DNA of 64,000 nucleotides from Chamaecyparis obtusa (GCA_027943335.1 BSBK01008428.1:746501-810500), one strand, 5' to 3'. Shown: positions 11,751-23,409, counted from the first letter of the stretch. A program made the numbers and translations. The notes: generated by a model not told the origin, from the sequence alone.

Positions 11751-12747
11751 TGTGTGCTAAAATGTTGTCACACTTCTATGAGTCATTAAATCTAAGATTT
11801 CTCAAGAATGAGATCTCAAATGGTGACTCATAGCTCTCTATTCATGGAGTGCAAGGGTTTATAATGGAGGCCCTCATATTAGACCTAGTTTGTGCCCATG
11901 CAAGTACACCATAAAATGAGAGATTCAAAGAGGAAAAACAAGAATGCTAGTCTCCATGATCATCAAGTATGCATGAAAATGAAAATGAAAGCTATTCTAT
12001 ATGATAACAATGCATGAAAGCAAACAAATCTATGAAAGGAAATGTTTATGCAAGATTATTCTATGAAAGGAAATATGAATCTAACCTAATATGCAAGTGC
12101 AAGATTAATCTAAATGGATTACCATGGGGCATGAGAGAAGAAGACCAAAAAAAAGATAAGTTGCAATGTTCAAGCTCAAGTGCTCAAATTCTTCTCCAAA
12201 ATCGCTCTCCAAACCTGCAGCATAACAATATAAAAATCCTGTATGTCTAAATGAGAAAGAGAGGGCTCCTTATAAAGGATTTTACAAATGAATGGATGGT
12301 CAAGATTAAGAGGCAAAAAGAAATGAGCAATGGTGGAGATTAAATCTTGGTTGATCCATGTGCTCAAGATTCTTTTAAGAGGCAAAAAGATGAAAAAGGC
12401 CCACCACTTAGAAGTATGTGCATTCAAAGTGGAGAGAAAAGGAGATTTTTATTTATTTTATTTCCTTTTTCAACACAAAGAGATATTTTAAGTGGGGATT
12501 TTATTAAAAGGATGATTTTATTTAATTAAAAGGGAAGTTTTCTTTTAATTAAATGAGGCTTAAGATAAAATGATCAAACCTTAGGAAAGATTGAAATAAT
12601 TAAATTAATTACGATTTGATCAAGGAAATTGATTTGAATTGAAAATATTGCAAAGCATTGATTCAGGATATTGATAAATTGGTTCCATCATTTGATAAAT
12701 TGAAGAATGGGGCCCAAATTCTAGGTGACCATTCTAGGGTGCATACA
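11751..12747 (-). repeat. 3' LTR of element C
   Basis: 997 bp, same length as 40792-41788, with ends TGT...ACA. Read on the minus strand it starts TGTATGCACCCTAAAATGG, a start shared with the LTR of element D, and holds a TATAAGG box before a CTCTCTTTCTC stretch. Confidence 0.93.
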
Positions 12748-12762
12748 TTTGCCCCTCTTTGA
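12748..12762 (-). other. Polypurine tract of element C
   Basis: On the minus strand CAAAGAGGGGCAAA runs directly into the TGTATGCACC start of the 3' LTR. Element D has the matching tract CAAAAAGGGGCAAA at 34487-34500. Confidence 0.85.
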
Positions 12763-14029
12763 CTAATGTGTGATCTTCATGGGAACACATGTAGTCAAAG
12801 AATGAAGTTGAAATGTGAGATTAATTTGAGATCACAAAATAATCCATATGTGTGATCGATGGATGGGAACACATTAGGACAAAGATAAGCTGATTGAAAA
12901 AGACAAGGCCAACACCCCTGTAAATAGGTAATTGTCAAGTCTCAAGCAAGGTTTAATTGATAGGTTTGATAAAGCTGAATCAAGGATTGAAGTTTGATAG
13001 GTACTGCACCCTCATGATTGAAATCGAAATGAGATATAGGAGAAATAATAAATTGATAAATTTGATCAAATCAAACTAAAGATAAGGTTCTTGATGTAAG
13101 CTGAAAGATATAAGGATCACAGAACCAAGGTAGATCAAGAAAGAAATATTATGCCCCAAGGTTGAATTAGAAGAAAAGAAGTGAGGTGAAAGTAAATGGA
13201 AGATAGAAGTTTGGAAAAGGTGAAAAGAAATGGAGAGAAGAAAGAGAATTTGCCTCAAGAAAGAGGATGCCTCAAAATCAATCAACTGTTTAAGATAGGA
13301 AATTTTTATTGATATCACGAAAGAATATAAGGAAATGAGGATCAAAACGTGATCACAGTTGATTAAAAGTCCAAAAGAAAGATGAAGGAAAACCCTCTCA
13401 AACTCATAATGCAGCCTAAAAATGCAAATTAACATGAAGTCTAACAATGCAAGCTACATGAAAATGCAAAGGTGTACTTGCAATAGAGAAACTCTAACAT
13501 AGGATTTTGTGTTCATCATTCATTAGATAATGTTAATGAACTTATTTTCATCATTGGGCCATTATTAACAAACATCAAAAAATCACACAATCATCACTAG
13601 TCACAAGCGCAACTATGAAGATATGAATGTGATTTATATTGAATTAGAAAGTGGAAAGATTCTAACATAAGCATCAAAGACATGAAGGTCAATATGACTT
13701 TGATGTTAGCTTACCCAATTTAATGTAGCAAAACCACGTTCGCATCAAGGCAAAGATTCTAGGATGACCACAAGAATGGTTGTGCAAAAAAAGTCAAGGA
13801 TGATGCCTCAAATTTTCTAAGTGTTTCAAGGGAACAACAAGAGACACTCAAGAGCTTCAAGACCACACCCACAAGTAGAAAGAAAATAAAAACATGACCC
13901 ATGCCCCAAGTCCTTTAGCTATGCATCCTGAAGAGACTTATTAGACAAGGACACTCAACGAAAATCAATAATAGTCAGCACACAAAGATAAGATCATGAC
14001 ATATCTCAAGCATTAAGTGTTGTGTTTAA
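12763..14029 (-). other. Non-coding 3' region of element C, distal part
   Basis: No ORF with a recognisable domain. Read on the minus strand it resembles 33950-34500 and 30300-30900 of element D (tracts about ...GTGATCCC... and AAGGGGGCAGTACC), so it is the part of the Tat 3' region common to both elements. C lacks the plant-mobile-domain gene that D has in between. Confidence 0.65.
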
Positions 14030-14100
14030 AAATTCAAGTGTGTTAACTGATACTAAGTTCTAAGGATAAGGATCAAATGCTTACAAGCAAGTAAGATCAC
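14030..14100. repeat. Left copy of the 71-bp duplication around element E
   Basis: Matches 21338-21408 with four differences, each A on the left and G on the right. It directly abuts the first base of the E 5' LTR; its twin directly abuts the last base of the 3' LTR. Confidence 0.9.
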
Positions 14101-15236
14101 TATTGGCATTAAGCAGAATTGCCACTAGTGACAACACTTATTTGCATTCTGGGTGCAAACCGAGCAGACAGTGCAAACCGAGCAGACAGTGCAAACTGAG
14201 CAGATAGTGCAAACTGAGCAGAAAGTGCAAACTGAGCAGATAGTGCAAACTGAGCAGACAGTGCAAACCGAGCAAACAGTGCAAACCGAGCAAGACAGTG
14301 CAAACCGAGCAAGTTAGTACAAACCGAGCAGGATAGTGTAAACCGAGTAACATCATGTCTACCGAGTCACCAGTATTTACCGAGTTCAAAACCTATCGAG
14401 TGGTCAGTATGAACCGTGCCTTCACTTCTACCGAGTGCATGACGATGCCGAGTAATGCAGTGGACGCCGAGTATCAGAAAGTCACCGAGTTAGTTTGCAG
14501 GAACCGTGTAACCATACTTGGGCCGACTTAGTAGCACTTATGTTTATTTGTCAAGCTGACTTTGTAATTGTAATTATAATTAATTGTTTAAGACTTGTAT
14601 ATAAACAATGTTGTAAAAATGTCAAGATGTAATGTAATAAGTATGTATGTGAAAAAGAAAGAAAGGCAGAGATAAGTGAATTACAAAGGGCTTTAGCAGT
14701 ATAAGGAACAGCAAAGACAAATTTATCGCAGAAGGTGATCAGTACATCAGCGAATCTCAATCAGCAATCCAGTTGTAAAGCAAGAGATCTACTGTTTCAT
14801 CCTAACAGGTGAATCAGTACTAAAATCCTTTAACCGGGTAGACTTAACAGTCTTTTGTAAAATCTCTTTACCGAGTGCATACTTCATTGTATGTTTGTAA
14901 ATCCTTTAACAGGGTGGATTTAGCAATCCTTATTGCTCCTAACAGGGCAGATCATCAGAAGTGATCAAATTGTAAGCCTTAACTGGCCAACTTTATTCTG
15001 TAGTATTAAAGCTTTGTGGGTTTCATCCCCACCCCAGTTTTACTTTCTTTTTGGAAGGTTTCTGGGTGACCAAATCTATGTGTCATTATTGTGAATGCTT
15101 TTAAGTTTCATGCTTTCTGTATGCAAAGGTTAAAGTAAATTACATGTTAATACATCTGTAATTGAAAGAAAATTTGGAGTTACTGATTCACCCCTCCCCT
15201 CTCAGTAACTCAGTTAATTCCTGAATATTTCCAACA
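14101..15236 (+). repeat. 5' LTR of element E
   Basis: 1136 bp. Ends ...TTTCCAACA just before the priming site. It is 72 bp longer than the 3' LTR because it has four more 18-bp units. TATATAAA at 14598-14605 is a likely TATA box, matched in the 3' LTR near 20698. It is dense in ACCGAG. Confidence 0.92.
14153..14352 (+). repeat. 18-bp tandem array in the 5' LTR of element E
   Basis: Eleven units of about GTGCAAACCGAGCAGACA. The 3' LTR has seven (20326-20454). The units lie in U3, upstream of the TATA box. Confidence 0.9.
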
Positions 15237-15238
15237 AT

Positions 15239-15250
15239 TGGTATCAGAGC
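15239..15250 (+). other. Primer binding site of element E
   Basis: TGGTATCAGAGC two bases after the LTR, the initiator methionine tRNA site used by plant Copia elements. Confidence 0.9.
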
Positions 15251-15302
15251 AGCATTGGTTCTCAAGACAAAGCTTAACTAGCTTGAGCAAAGATCCAGGA
15301 CA

Positions 15303-16496
15303 ATGGAGGTATTCAAACTGAACAAGTTGATTGAAAATGAAAAGCTAGATCTGGAAATGGCCACAGCTAAACTCAAGGAAGCAAAAGAACATCTTTCCCA
15401 ATCCCTAAGAAGAAGGAAGGAACTTGCAAATCAGATGAATGATCAAAATTACATTGAAGAAAAGATTGAAGATCTTTTTCCCTCTAATAGCTCAGATGAA
15501 GCAAACAATGCTGTCAAAGAACTCCTAGAAAAGAATGGGTCTCTGTAGGAAGAAGTGAGAAAATTAAAAGGAGAACAAGAGCTACACTCTACAAGATTTT
15601 GTGAGATCTTGGAACAAAGAAACAAGTTGAAAGATGAATTAGATGGAAGGAACATTGAAGTCCAAAATAAAACCCTTCAGCTAGAAAACCTAATTGATCA
15701 GATCTCTCATACAAATGAGGAAATTCTGAATCTAAGATCAGAAATAGAAAGCACAAGAGAAGAACTAAGATCTGAAAAGGAAATCAATCTAAGATTGGTG
15801 GATGACCTAAACGCTGAAAAACAAATCAATGAAGGAATGCTGAAAAGTCAAGAAGACTTGAATTAGATGTATGAGCGAAATCTTCATAGGCAAAAAGGAA
15901 AAGCAGGACTTGGATACAAAGGAGAAGGTGAATCTTCTAAGCAAGGTACTCAAAGGAATCAAAAACCTACTTGTAATCACTGTGGTAAAATAGGACATAC
16001 TTCAAATAAATGTTGGAGCAATAAAAAGGCAAAATTCAATGGAAAATGCTACCACTGCAATTAACCTGGTCACAAAGCAAATGAATGCAGGGAAAAACCA
16101 AGATTCAGAGGTAATTGTCACAAATGCAACAAACAAGGCCACAAGGCATCCGAGTGCAAATCCAAAATATTCAATCCAGCAGAACAAATTATGAAAGCAA
16201 TGTTTGGATGGGACTACAACACCTGGTGTAGATGTCATTACTATGGAGAATATGGACACATTGGCATGAATTGCATAAAACATCATCTAAGGAAAAGAGA
16301 TACTACCGTAAGATGCTTCAAATGCACTAAACTCGGTCACATACCCAGAAACTGCATGAATGCTAGTGAAGTTGAAGATGGAAAGAAGAATGAAGAAACT
16401 AAGGTCAGGAAACAGGTGAGACAAAAATGGATTCCTAAATCTACCGAGAAAACCAGTCCAAGTAATGGAATGGGTGGCTCTACTGACTCAAACTAA
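15303..16496 (+). pseudogene. E ORF1: coiled coil followed by five zinc knuckles
   Basis: A gag-like RNA-binding protein, about 397 codons from the ATG at 15303, the first ATG after the priming site. One frame runs to the TAA at 16494 with three internal stops: TAG 15546, TAG 15864 and TAA 16062. Residues 1-185 are charged heptad-like sequence (LEMATAKLKEAKEHL, ENLIDQISHTNEEIL), a probable coiled coil. Residues 220-360 hold five knuckles of CX2CX4HX4C type: CNHCGKIGHTSNKC, CYHCN-PGHKANEC (stop inside), CHKCNKQGHKASEC, CHYYGEYGHIGMNC (one Cys replaced by Tyr) and CFKCTKLGHIPRNC. A basic tail follows. The usual Copia capsid (UBN2) domain is absent. Binding of element RNA is inferred from the knuckles. 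Confidence 0.85.
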
Positions 16497-16912
16497 ATTT
16501 CCAAGAAAGCACTGGAACTGTATTCTCATAGACCAATCTCAAGCAGTTCCAGAACTGAATTAAAAGAAAGATCTAAATCAGCATGCAAGATGCAGTAAGA
16601 TCACAGGAAGGTCGGTATCAGTCTTTACTGAGCAAGGTCGGTACCATTCTTTACCGAGCGAGGTCGGAGCAATATGAATTCTCAAGTTCACCGAGTTGCG
16701 AAGTCTTTACCGAGCAATTAATTCTTAGTGGGTGACAGTCTGTCAGAATTCATACCCTAATTTGTACTGAGCATTAATGACAGAGTTGTAAACAAAAGGC
16801 AAGTAATCAAACTCATTCTTCACCGCGAACCTTTAGCACTTTGAGAGCAAAAAATTTCAAGAGCAACCCAACGATTCAATACTTTTGCGAAAGGAATTTT
16901 CTGTGAGCTACC
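16497..16912 (+). other. Spacer between the two ORFs of element E
   Basis: No ORF. It holds short repeats of AGGTCGGTA..CTTTACCGAGC (16609-16720) like those in the E LTR. The second ORF starts at its end in an ACCATGG context. Confidence 0.6.
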
Positions 16913-19899
16913 ATGGCATCATCCAGCACTTCAGTGAAGAAAGGATCAGAAATGTTAGTCCAAGGGGAATGGAGAGCACCAGATTTCAAGATCGTGCCCA
17001 CAATTGCAGCAGCCCTAGATCTGAATGGAGCTCAATCTTAGATTCCTCCTAAGGTACTACTTATTAACGATATCTGCAATCATTTCAACTGTTCAATTCA
17101 AGAAATGGGAAATCTAGAGCTAGATATTGTGCGTAAGGAACTGTGTGTGGATGGTATTCTCAAACCCGAGCACAAACATCTGGAAGATAAAGGTTTAGTT
17201 CACATTGCACATCTACCTCAAAACTTTTGGGAGAAATGGGTTAGATACATTCTCAGCCGTGTACATGATGGCAAGATTTGGCTTGAGCAACCCATAGAGA
17301 TCACAAAGAAGATGATTCATCAAATCACCGGTCTTCCCATGTTGAACAAAGCAAAAACTACCAAAACCCTAGGTTGGATGGAACTAGAGAAGAAAACCCT
17401 AGCCGAGTGGGACAGTAGAGGCATGAAAGTTAGCAGCATTACCGATGTTGAACTGAAGTTTGGTACACACATAATTGCCCATAAGATTTACAGTTCAAGT
17501 CGACAGAATAGTGTCTCCTGTGAAGCTATTGACCTAGCATACAAAGTGGTCAAGAATAACTTAACATTTGACCTAGCAGACTTATTGTTAAAGCAGTTTA
17601 ACAAAAACATGGAAAGCATTCAAACTTCCAAAACAATCCATGTAAGTTTGGATCCTTATTGGTCTGTTTATTCTTCTATGCTCAGAAATTCTTCCCTTCT
17701 AAAGGAAAAGTTGTATGGAGAAAAGATGTGCTAGTCCTTTATGAAATAAATGAATACATCTCAGAAATGGGTGAAAATTTTGAAAGCATCATGGATAATT
17801 ATTTTGAGTCTTTCAAAGAGAAAATGAATGATAGATTCTGGATTCCATAGAAGTTGGTGGAAGATTACAAGGATGACATTTGTTTTATGGTGGATTGCGA
17901 CAATGTATATATTCAAGCAGCTAAACCGAGGACTGTATATGTAAAACCTCTTCCTTATGAGGTAAATATTGATGAAACCAAGAATATCATTGAAGCTCTT
18001 CTTAATCAGCCTGTCAATCCCAAAGCTCCATATTTTGGAACATATGATGAAGCTAAGGTGAGAATTGAACTAAGCATAAAGCTTCCATAGGCGGTAAACA
18101 AAGGAAAGAAGAGGATAGCCAAAATGCAAATGCTAACCGAGGACAAAGGAGAAAAAGATGAAGAAGAAGAGGAAAAGGATGAGAAAATAGAGGAACCAGA
18201 ACCTGCAAAGAAGAAAGGAAAGGTATTCATCACTAAGGCACCTAAGCCTCCCACTACTGTATTTACAAGAAGTGCAAGAGGTAAGGCAGACAAGGCAGAT
18301 AAAGACATAGTATTCAAAAGGCCTCCTCTAAACTTTCAAGAAAGGATCAAACTCTTTAGAGAAGGATCAGGATTTGGAGTAAGTAACATAAAATCTTTTA
18401 AATATGAAACAAGAATGAAAATAGAACAGAAGGAAATAGAAGATGCTGTTATTGAAAAGATGGGACAGTGGAAATACTCTCCTAAAGAAATAGCCCCACA
18501 GGTTCCAGCAGTTCTATTAGATCCAATAAAAATGAGATGGAGCAATGCCAAGCAAACTGTAAAAGACATATTTGATCAAACCTTGAGACAGTTAATGCCG
18601 AGCTTGAAAAATGATGAAGTAAAGAAGGCATTGAAGGACAATGAAAGTAAGATGACATTAAAGTTCAATACTTGTTTGATTCTGATCAACAATATTGAAT
18701 CAGTTGTGAAGGCTGCAAATGCCACATGGAAAAGCATATACCATCTTCACCAACCGAGTATTGAAACAGTCATAATAAAAGACATTGAAGATGACAGTGA
18801 TGAACAAGAAGAAGCCACTGAGGTAGATGATACTGTGAGAATAGCAGCAGAAGTCATTGCATCACTTCCTACCTCTCCAGTAAAAGTCTCTACATCCAGC
18901 CCGGAGACACCTTCAAGCATGGTTGTGACAACTTCAACTTTTGTCCAATCATCTATAGCAACAATAGAAGCAACTACCATTTCTTCTACCGAGTTGCAGT
19001 CTCCCACATCATCAAGTTTTCCAGCAGTAAGTTTTCTAGTTTTTGAATCTACAAGTGTAAATATTTTAAGTTCTCCAGTAGAAAGTATACCAGTCTCTAT
19101 AGCCAGCCCTACTATATCTACTATCACTACTACTAAGGCATTAAGCATAGATAAGCCTAAAGCTCAATCGAGCATAAGATTTTTGGGTAAGAATATAGTA
19201 GAGGATATAGACTTAGATGAAGAAATAGAGATTCCAACATTAGATTTTGCAAATCTATCAGCAGACCAAATGCAAAATATAGGTGAAATCCTTCAAAGGA
19301 AAGCAAAGCAAAAGAAGCTTAAAGAGGAGAGAGACAAGGAATATCAAATCATCAAGGATGCTAAGGACATTTTGTCTAATGCATTAGGTATTAAAGTAGA
19401 CTCCTCCCAACATGTTTTGCTACAATTAGCAGAAGCAGTTAATAAATACAATGAGGATTCATCTGGGACAGAAAAGTTAGTTGAAAGAGCCGAGAAGAGA
19501 TTCGACAATAAAGTGCTTGAGCACATTGCTCAGCACATAGCTATTAACCAAGTAGAATTGTCTTCAGTTTTGTCAAACATTGAATCTACCTATTCGAATG
19601 CTACCTCTCTTTTGGCCAGATTGTGCAATATTGCCGAGTTCACAAAGGATGTCACAGATAAAATGAATAAAATGGATGAGGATATGAAGATTAGCATACA
19701 GAAGCTGCAACTTGAACCTAGTTCAAGCTCTACTCATCACATGAAAATCTCATACCTATCAAATATGCAGTCAGATCTACTGAAAGAAGACACAAGGATC
19801 CGGTCCACACTGCTAGACATCCAACACATGATCCTTCCCATCATGAATACAATGTATAAGCACATTGAACATTCCAAAACATTGATTCATGACAATTAG
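16913..19899 (+). pseudogene. E ORF2: about 1000-residue protein of unknown function
   Basis: Begins ATGGCATCATCC in a good plant start context (ACCATGG) and ends at the TAG at 19897. Breaks: TAG at 17037-17039, one frameshift between about 17640 and 17700, TAG 17848 and TAG 18088. From 18124 it is open for 591 codons. N-terminal third: globular, with FWEKWVRYILSRVHDGKIW and IHQITGLP. Middle: an acidic run (DEEEEEKDEKIEEPEP) joined to a basic PAKKKGKVF stretch that could be a nuclear signal, then a Ser/Thr/Pro-rich linker near 18850-19150. C-terminal third: charged helices (LQRKAKQKKLKEERDKEY), probably coiled coil. No protease, RT or transmembrane pattern is visible. An env-like or structural role is possible, but I do not recognise the family. 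Confidence 0.7.
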
Positions 19900-20261
19900 T
19901 TCTCTATAGCAGATCACATGATTGAACTCTCTGCAGAAGTCCAAATTGCAATCCAAACATGCAAGATTCTGCAAGAAAGTTGGGACAGAACCCTGGCACT
20001 AATAATGAAGGTACATTCTAATTTTCTATCAAATTTTGGATTCTCTTTGTAAATCACTTGTATATGCACCTTTGGCATTATCACCAAAAAGGGGGAGATA
20101 TATGTATAGAAGAAGATTTGTATAGAAAAAGTTAGCACATTGAAAGGGGGAGACAATGTATAAAGCCCTATAACAAAGACAAATTTTGAAAAATCAAAAT
20201 AAAACTCAGCATGATTCATGTATATAAGTTTTGGCCAATAAGTGTTTTTGTCACTAATGCC

Positions 20262-20272
20262 AAAGGGGGAGA
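20262..20272 (+). other. Polypurine tract of element E
   Basis: AAAGGGGGAGA directly before TTGTTGGCATT, the start of the 3' LTR. A similar GGGGGAGA occurs upstream at about 20092-20099 and 20146-20152. Confidence 0.85.
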
Positions 20273-20273
20273 T

Positions 20274-21337
20274 TGTTGGCATTAAGCAGAATTGCCACTA
20301 GTGACAACACTTATTTGCATTCTGGGTGCAAACCGAGCAGACAGTGCAAACCGAGCAGACAGTGCAAACTGAGCAAACAGTGCAAACCGAGCAAGACAGT
20401 GCAAACCGAGCAAGTTAGTACAAACTAAGCAGGACAGTGTAAACTGAGTAACATCATGTCTACCGAGTCACCAGTATTTACCGAGTTCAAAACCTACCGA
20501 GTGGTCAGTATGAACTGTGCCTTCACTTCTACCGAGTGCATGATGATGCCGAGTAATGCAGTGGATGCCGAGTATCAGAAAGTCACCGAGTTAGTTTGCA
20601 GGAACCATGTAACCATACTTGGGCCGACTTAGTAGCACTTATGTTTATTTGTCAAGCCGACTTTGTAATTGTAATTATAATTAATTGTTTAAGACTTGTA
20701 TATAAACAATGTTGTAAAAATGTCAAGATGTAATGTAATAAGTATGTATGTGAAAAAGAAAGAAAGGTAGAGATAAGCGAATTACAAAGGGCTTCAGCAG
20801 TATAAGGAATAGCAAAGACAAATTTATCACAGAAGGTGATCAGTACATCAGCAAATCTCAATCAGCAATCCAGTTGTAAAGCAAGAGATCTACTATTTCA
20901 TCCTAACAGGTGAATCAGTACTAAAATCCTTTAACCGGGTAGACTTAACAGTCTTTTGTAAAATCTCTTTACTGAGTGCATACTTCATTGTATGTTTGTA
21001 AATTCTTTAACAGGGTGGATTTAGCAATCTTTATTGCTCCTAACAGGGCAGATCATCAGAAGTGATCAAATTGTAAGCCTTAATCGGCCAACTTTATTCT
21101 GCAGTATTAAAGCTTTGTGGGTTTCATCCCCACCCCAGTTTTACTTTCTTTTTGGAAGGTTTCTGGGTAACCAAATCTATGTGTCATTATTGTGAATGCT
21201 TTTAAGTTTCATGCTTTCTGTATGCAAAGGTTAAAGTAAATTACATGTTAATACATCTGTAATTGAAAGAAAATTTGGAGTTACTGATTCACCCCTCCCC
21301 TCTCAGTAACTCGGTTAATTCCTGAATATTTCCAACA
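20274..21337 (+). repeat. 3' LTR of element E
   Basis: 1064 bp, TGTTGG...CCAACA. Same as the 5' LTR apart from four fewer 18-bp units and scattered transitions. Confidence 0.92.
20326..20454 (+). repeat. 18-bp tandem array in the 3' LTR of element E
   Basis: Seven units of the GTGCAAACCGAGCAGACA type, against eleven in the 5' LTR. Confidence 0.88.
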
Positions 21338-21408
21338 AAGTTCAAGTGTGTTAACTGATACTAAGTTCTGAGGATAAGGATCGAATGCTTGCAAGCAAGT
21401 AAGATCAC
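21338..21408. repeat. Right copy of the 71-bp duplication around element E
   Basis: Starts with the first base after the CCAACA end of the E 3' LTR and ends ...GTAAGATCAC, exactly as 14030-14100 does. Element C sequence then goes on with ATGACAAAACTGG. Confidence 0.9.
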
Positions 21409-21883
21409 ATGACAAAACTGGATAAGACCAAACCGAGAGGTGTTGAGAAACACTCGATGTCAGGGGTTGTGTTGAAAAACACAATTGGGGTAGTGTTGAA
21501 AAACACTATTTGTGAGGTGTCCTAAAGACTAACACATCCAAGAGACCAAAGCTAACACAGTTATGCCCCCTAGAAAAAGACAAAGAACAATTCCAAACCA
21601 AGGCAATAAGGACAAGGCATGATGGAGAAAGGCTAAGTGTCGAGGATGCGTGCTGAGAAACAAGGGTGCAAAGGCCTCAAGTAGCGCCCATTTCCAGGTT
21701 TTCACCACTTGGATTTTATTACAAAATTTTGTTTTTTTTATTTTTATTTTTTAGGACTTTTTATTTTTTAGTTTTGCTACCAAGGTGCCTGTTTCCACAT
21801 TTTCACCAAGGCACTTTTTCTTTTTTTTTTTAATTTTTTAAATTTTTGAATTTTTGAATTTTTTCGTATTTTTTATATTTTTG

Positions 21884-21943
<60 letters not shown>

Positions 21944-22098
21944 GATACATCAAAGCGCCTATTGCTAGGTTTTCACTAAGATGATCATTTTTTCAAGACA
22001 TTTTCTAATTTTTAGAATTTTTGACAATATATCATTATTTTTGGATTTTTTTAGGATCAATAAGTATGTACAAAGGATGCCCGCAGACAGAATGGGGA
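21409..22098 (-). other. Non-coding region just after the integrase of element C
   Basis: On the minus strand this follows the integrase stop. It matches 29775-30250 of element D (for example GGAAATAGGCGCTACTTGAGGCC at 29968 against 21669-21691 reversed, and repeated GTGTTGAAAAACAC). It contains a (TA)n run at about 21887-21939 and T-rich blocks. No ORF. Confidence 0.75.
21887..21939. repeat. (TA)n microsatellite
   Basis: About 26 uninterrupted TA units in the 3' non-coding part of element C. Confidence 0.95.
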
Positions 22099-23404
22099 TC
22101 ATGGATAGAACTTCTTCAGGTGCAAGACATTGATAGGATTAGGGAGCTTCTCTCCCTCTTCAGTAGATAATAAATAAGCACCTGTCCCAAAAGCTACAGT
22201 AATGACATATGGTCCAAGCCAATTAGGTTCAAATTTTTCCTTTTGATCTCTATACTATTGATTCTTAGGATTTTCACGTAGGACAAGATCTCCCACTTGG
22301 AATTCTCTAGGTCAAACCTTTTTGTTGAAGGCTTTGGACATGTACTTTTGATAGACCCTCATATGGTCGAATGATGCTTGATGTTTCTCATCTAGAAGTT
22401 CTAACTCTTGAAGTCTCATGGTGTGGTAGTCTTCATCTGTAACTAGACCTTTGAGGGAAACTCTAAGTGAAGGAATCTCAACGTCTAAAGGTAACACTGC
22501 TTCAGCACCATATGTAAGGGCAAAAGGAGTAGCCCCAGTAGGAGTACGAATACTCATTCTATAAGCCCACAAAGCTGAATTTATCTATAAATGCCAATCT
22601 CTACCATTCTTACAAACTGTTCTATGTAGGATTTTAAGAATGGTTTTGTTTGATGCCTCTGCTTGACCATTTCCTTGTGGGAAGTAAATGGAGGACTAAT
22701 GTTGTTTAATCTTGAATTTATTGCAGAGTTGTTTAAGGTCCTTATTTTTGAATTGACCTCCACTATCAGTGATAATCTTAGAAGGCACTCCATATCGACA
22801 AATGATATGGTTCAGAATGAATAGAGAGACTATCTTGCCCGAGGTGACAGAAAGTGGGATAGCTTCTAGCCATTTAGTGAAGCAATCAGTAGCAGTGATA
22901 ATAAACTTGTGTCCACTTGATGAGTTGGGATGAATCTACCCAACAAGATCAAAGGCCCAGCGTTGAAATGGCCAATGAGATATAGAAGGAATGAGCTCTC
23001 TACCTGGAGCATGTATCAAGTTACCATGTTTTTGACACTTTTCACATGACTTTGCAAAAGCTACTACATTAATTTGCATTGTAGGCCAATAGTACCCCAC
23101 CCTAAGCAACCTTTGGGCCATGGAAAGACCATTGGAATGTCCCCCACAGATGTCCTCATGAATGTCAACTTACGCTTGGTCGCATTCTTCCTTTCCTAAG
23201 CATCTAAGAAGTGTTCTATCAAGACCCCTCCTATACAAATCACCAGAGATAAGGGTATGGTGGGAGGCATTTCAAGTGAGGTTTCTACATTCAGATTAGT
23301 TAAAGGTTTCAGGGATAATGCCATCATGAAGGTATGAGTAAATGGCACCATAACGAGATGACTCATGACCAAAAAGAGTACAAATAACATAGCTTTCTTG
23401 GGAG
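22099..23404 (-). pseudogene. Integrase of element C
   Basis: Joins element DNA to the target. Read from 23404 down: N-terminal zinc finger HEDICGGHSNGLSMA ... CEKCQKHG (about 23160-23030), core with WPFQRWAFDLVG (first Asp), KIITDSGGQFKNKDL (second Asp) and FPQGNGQAEASNKTI (Glu), then LWAYRMSIRTPTGATPFAL, YGAEAVLPLDVEIPS, and a C-terminal tail NWLGPYVITVAFGTGAYLL ending LHLKKFYP with a stop at 22099. The DDE triad is readable. Stops occur near 22935, 22680, 22584 and 22309. The solo LTR lies between this part and the RNase H part. Confidence 0.88.
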
Positions 23405-23409
23405 TCATA

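Larger units (their letters stand above)
14101..21337 (+). mobile_element. Element E: pol-less LTR element with two long ORFs
   Basis: LTRs 14101-15236 (1136 bp) and 20274-21337 (1064 bp) with TGTTGG...CCAACA ends (the left copy starts TATTGG), an initiator-Met-type priming site at 15239 and a polypurine tract at 20262. The interior of about 5 kb has a zinc-knuckle ORF and a roughly 1000-codon ORF, but no protease, integrase, RT or RNase H. The LTR end and priming site are of Copia type. It is inserted in the 3' non-coding part of element C, with a 71-bp flanking duplication instead of a 5-bp one. Confidence 0.9.

Noticed and set aside
13076..13447. 123-codon minus-strand frame in the 3' region of element C
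   Set aside because: Hydrophobic low-complexity translation of purine-rich sequence; no match to the same place in D and no domain.
14153..14352. 18-bp direct repeats as a CRISPR-like array
   Set aside because: Units are head to tail with no spacers, lie in a retrotransposon LTR and in plant DNA.
14109..14389. Minus-strand repeat proteins (AQFALSAQFALS type)
   Set aside because: Direct translation of the 18-bp LTR array in a non-coding direction.
18124..19899. 591-codon open frame as a possible host gene
   Set aside because: It is the C-terminal part of E ORF2: the same frame continues upstream through TAG codons to 17700, and it lies between the LTRs of element E next to the polypurine tract.
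21887..21939. TA run as a replication origin or promoter
   Set aside because: Simple (TA)n microsatellite in a transposon 3' region with nothing else to support a function.
22312..23121. Integrase of C as a separate domesticated gene
   Set aside because: It has stops inside and is continuous in order and strand with the RT and gag of C.
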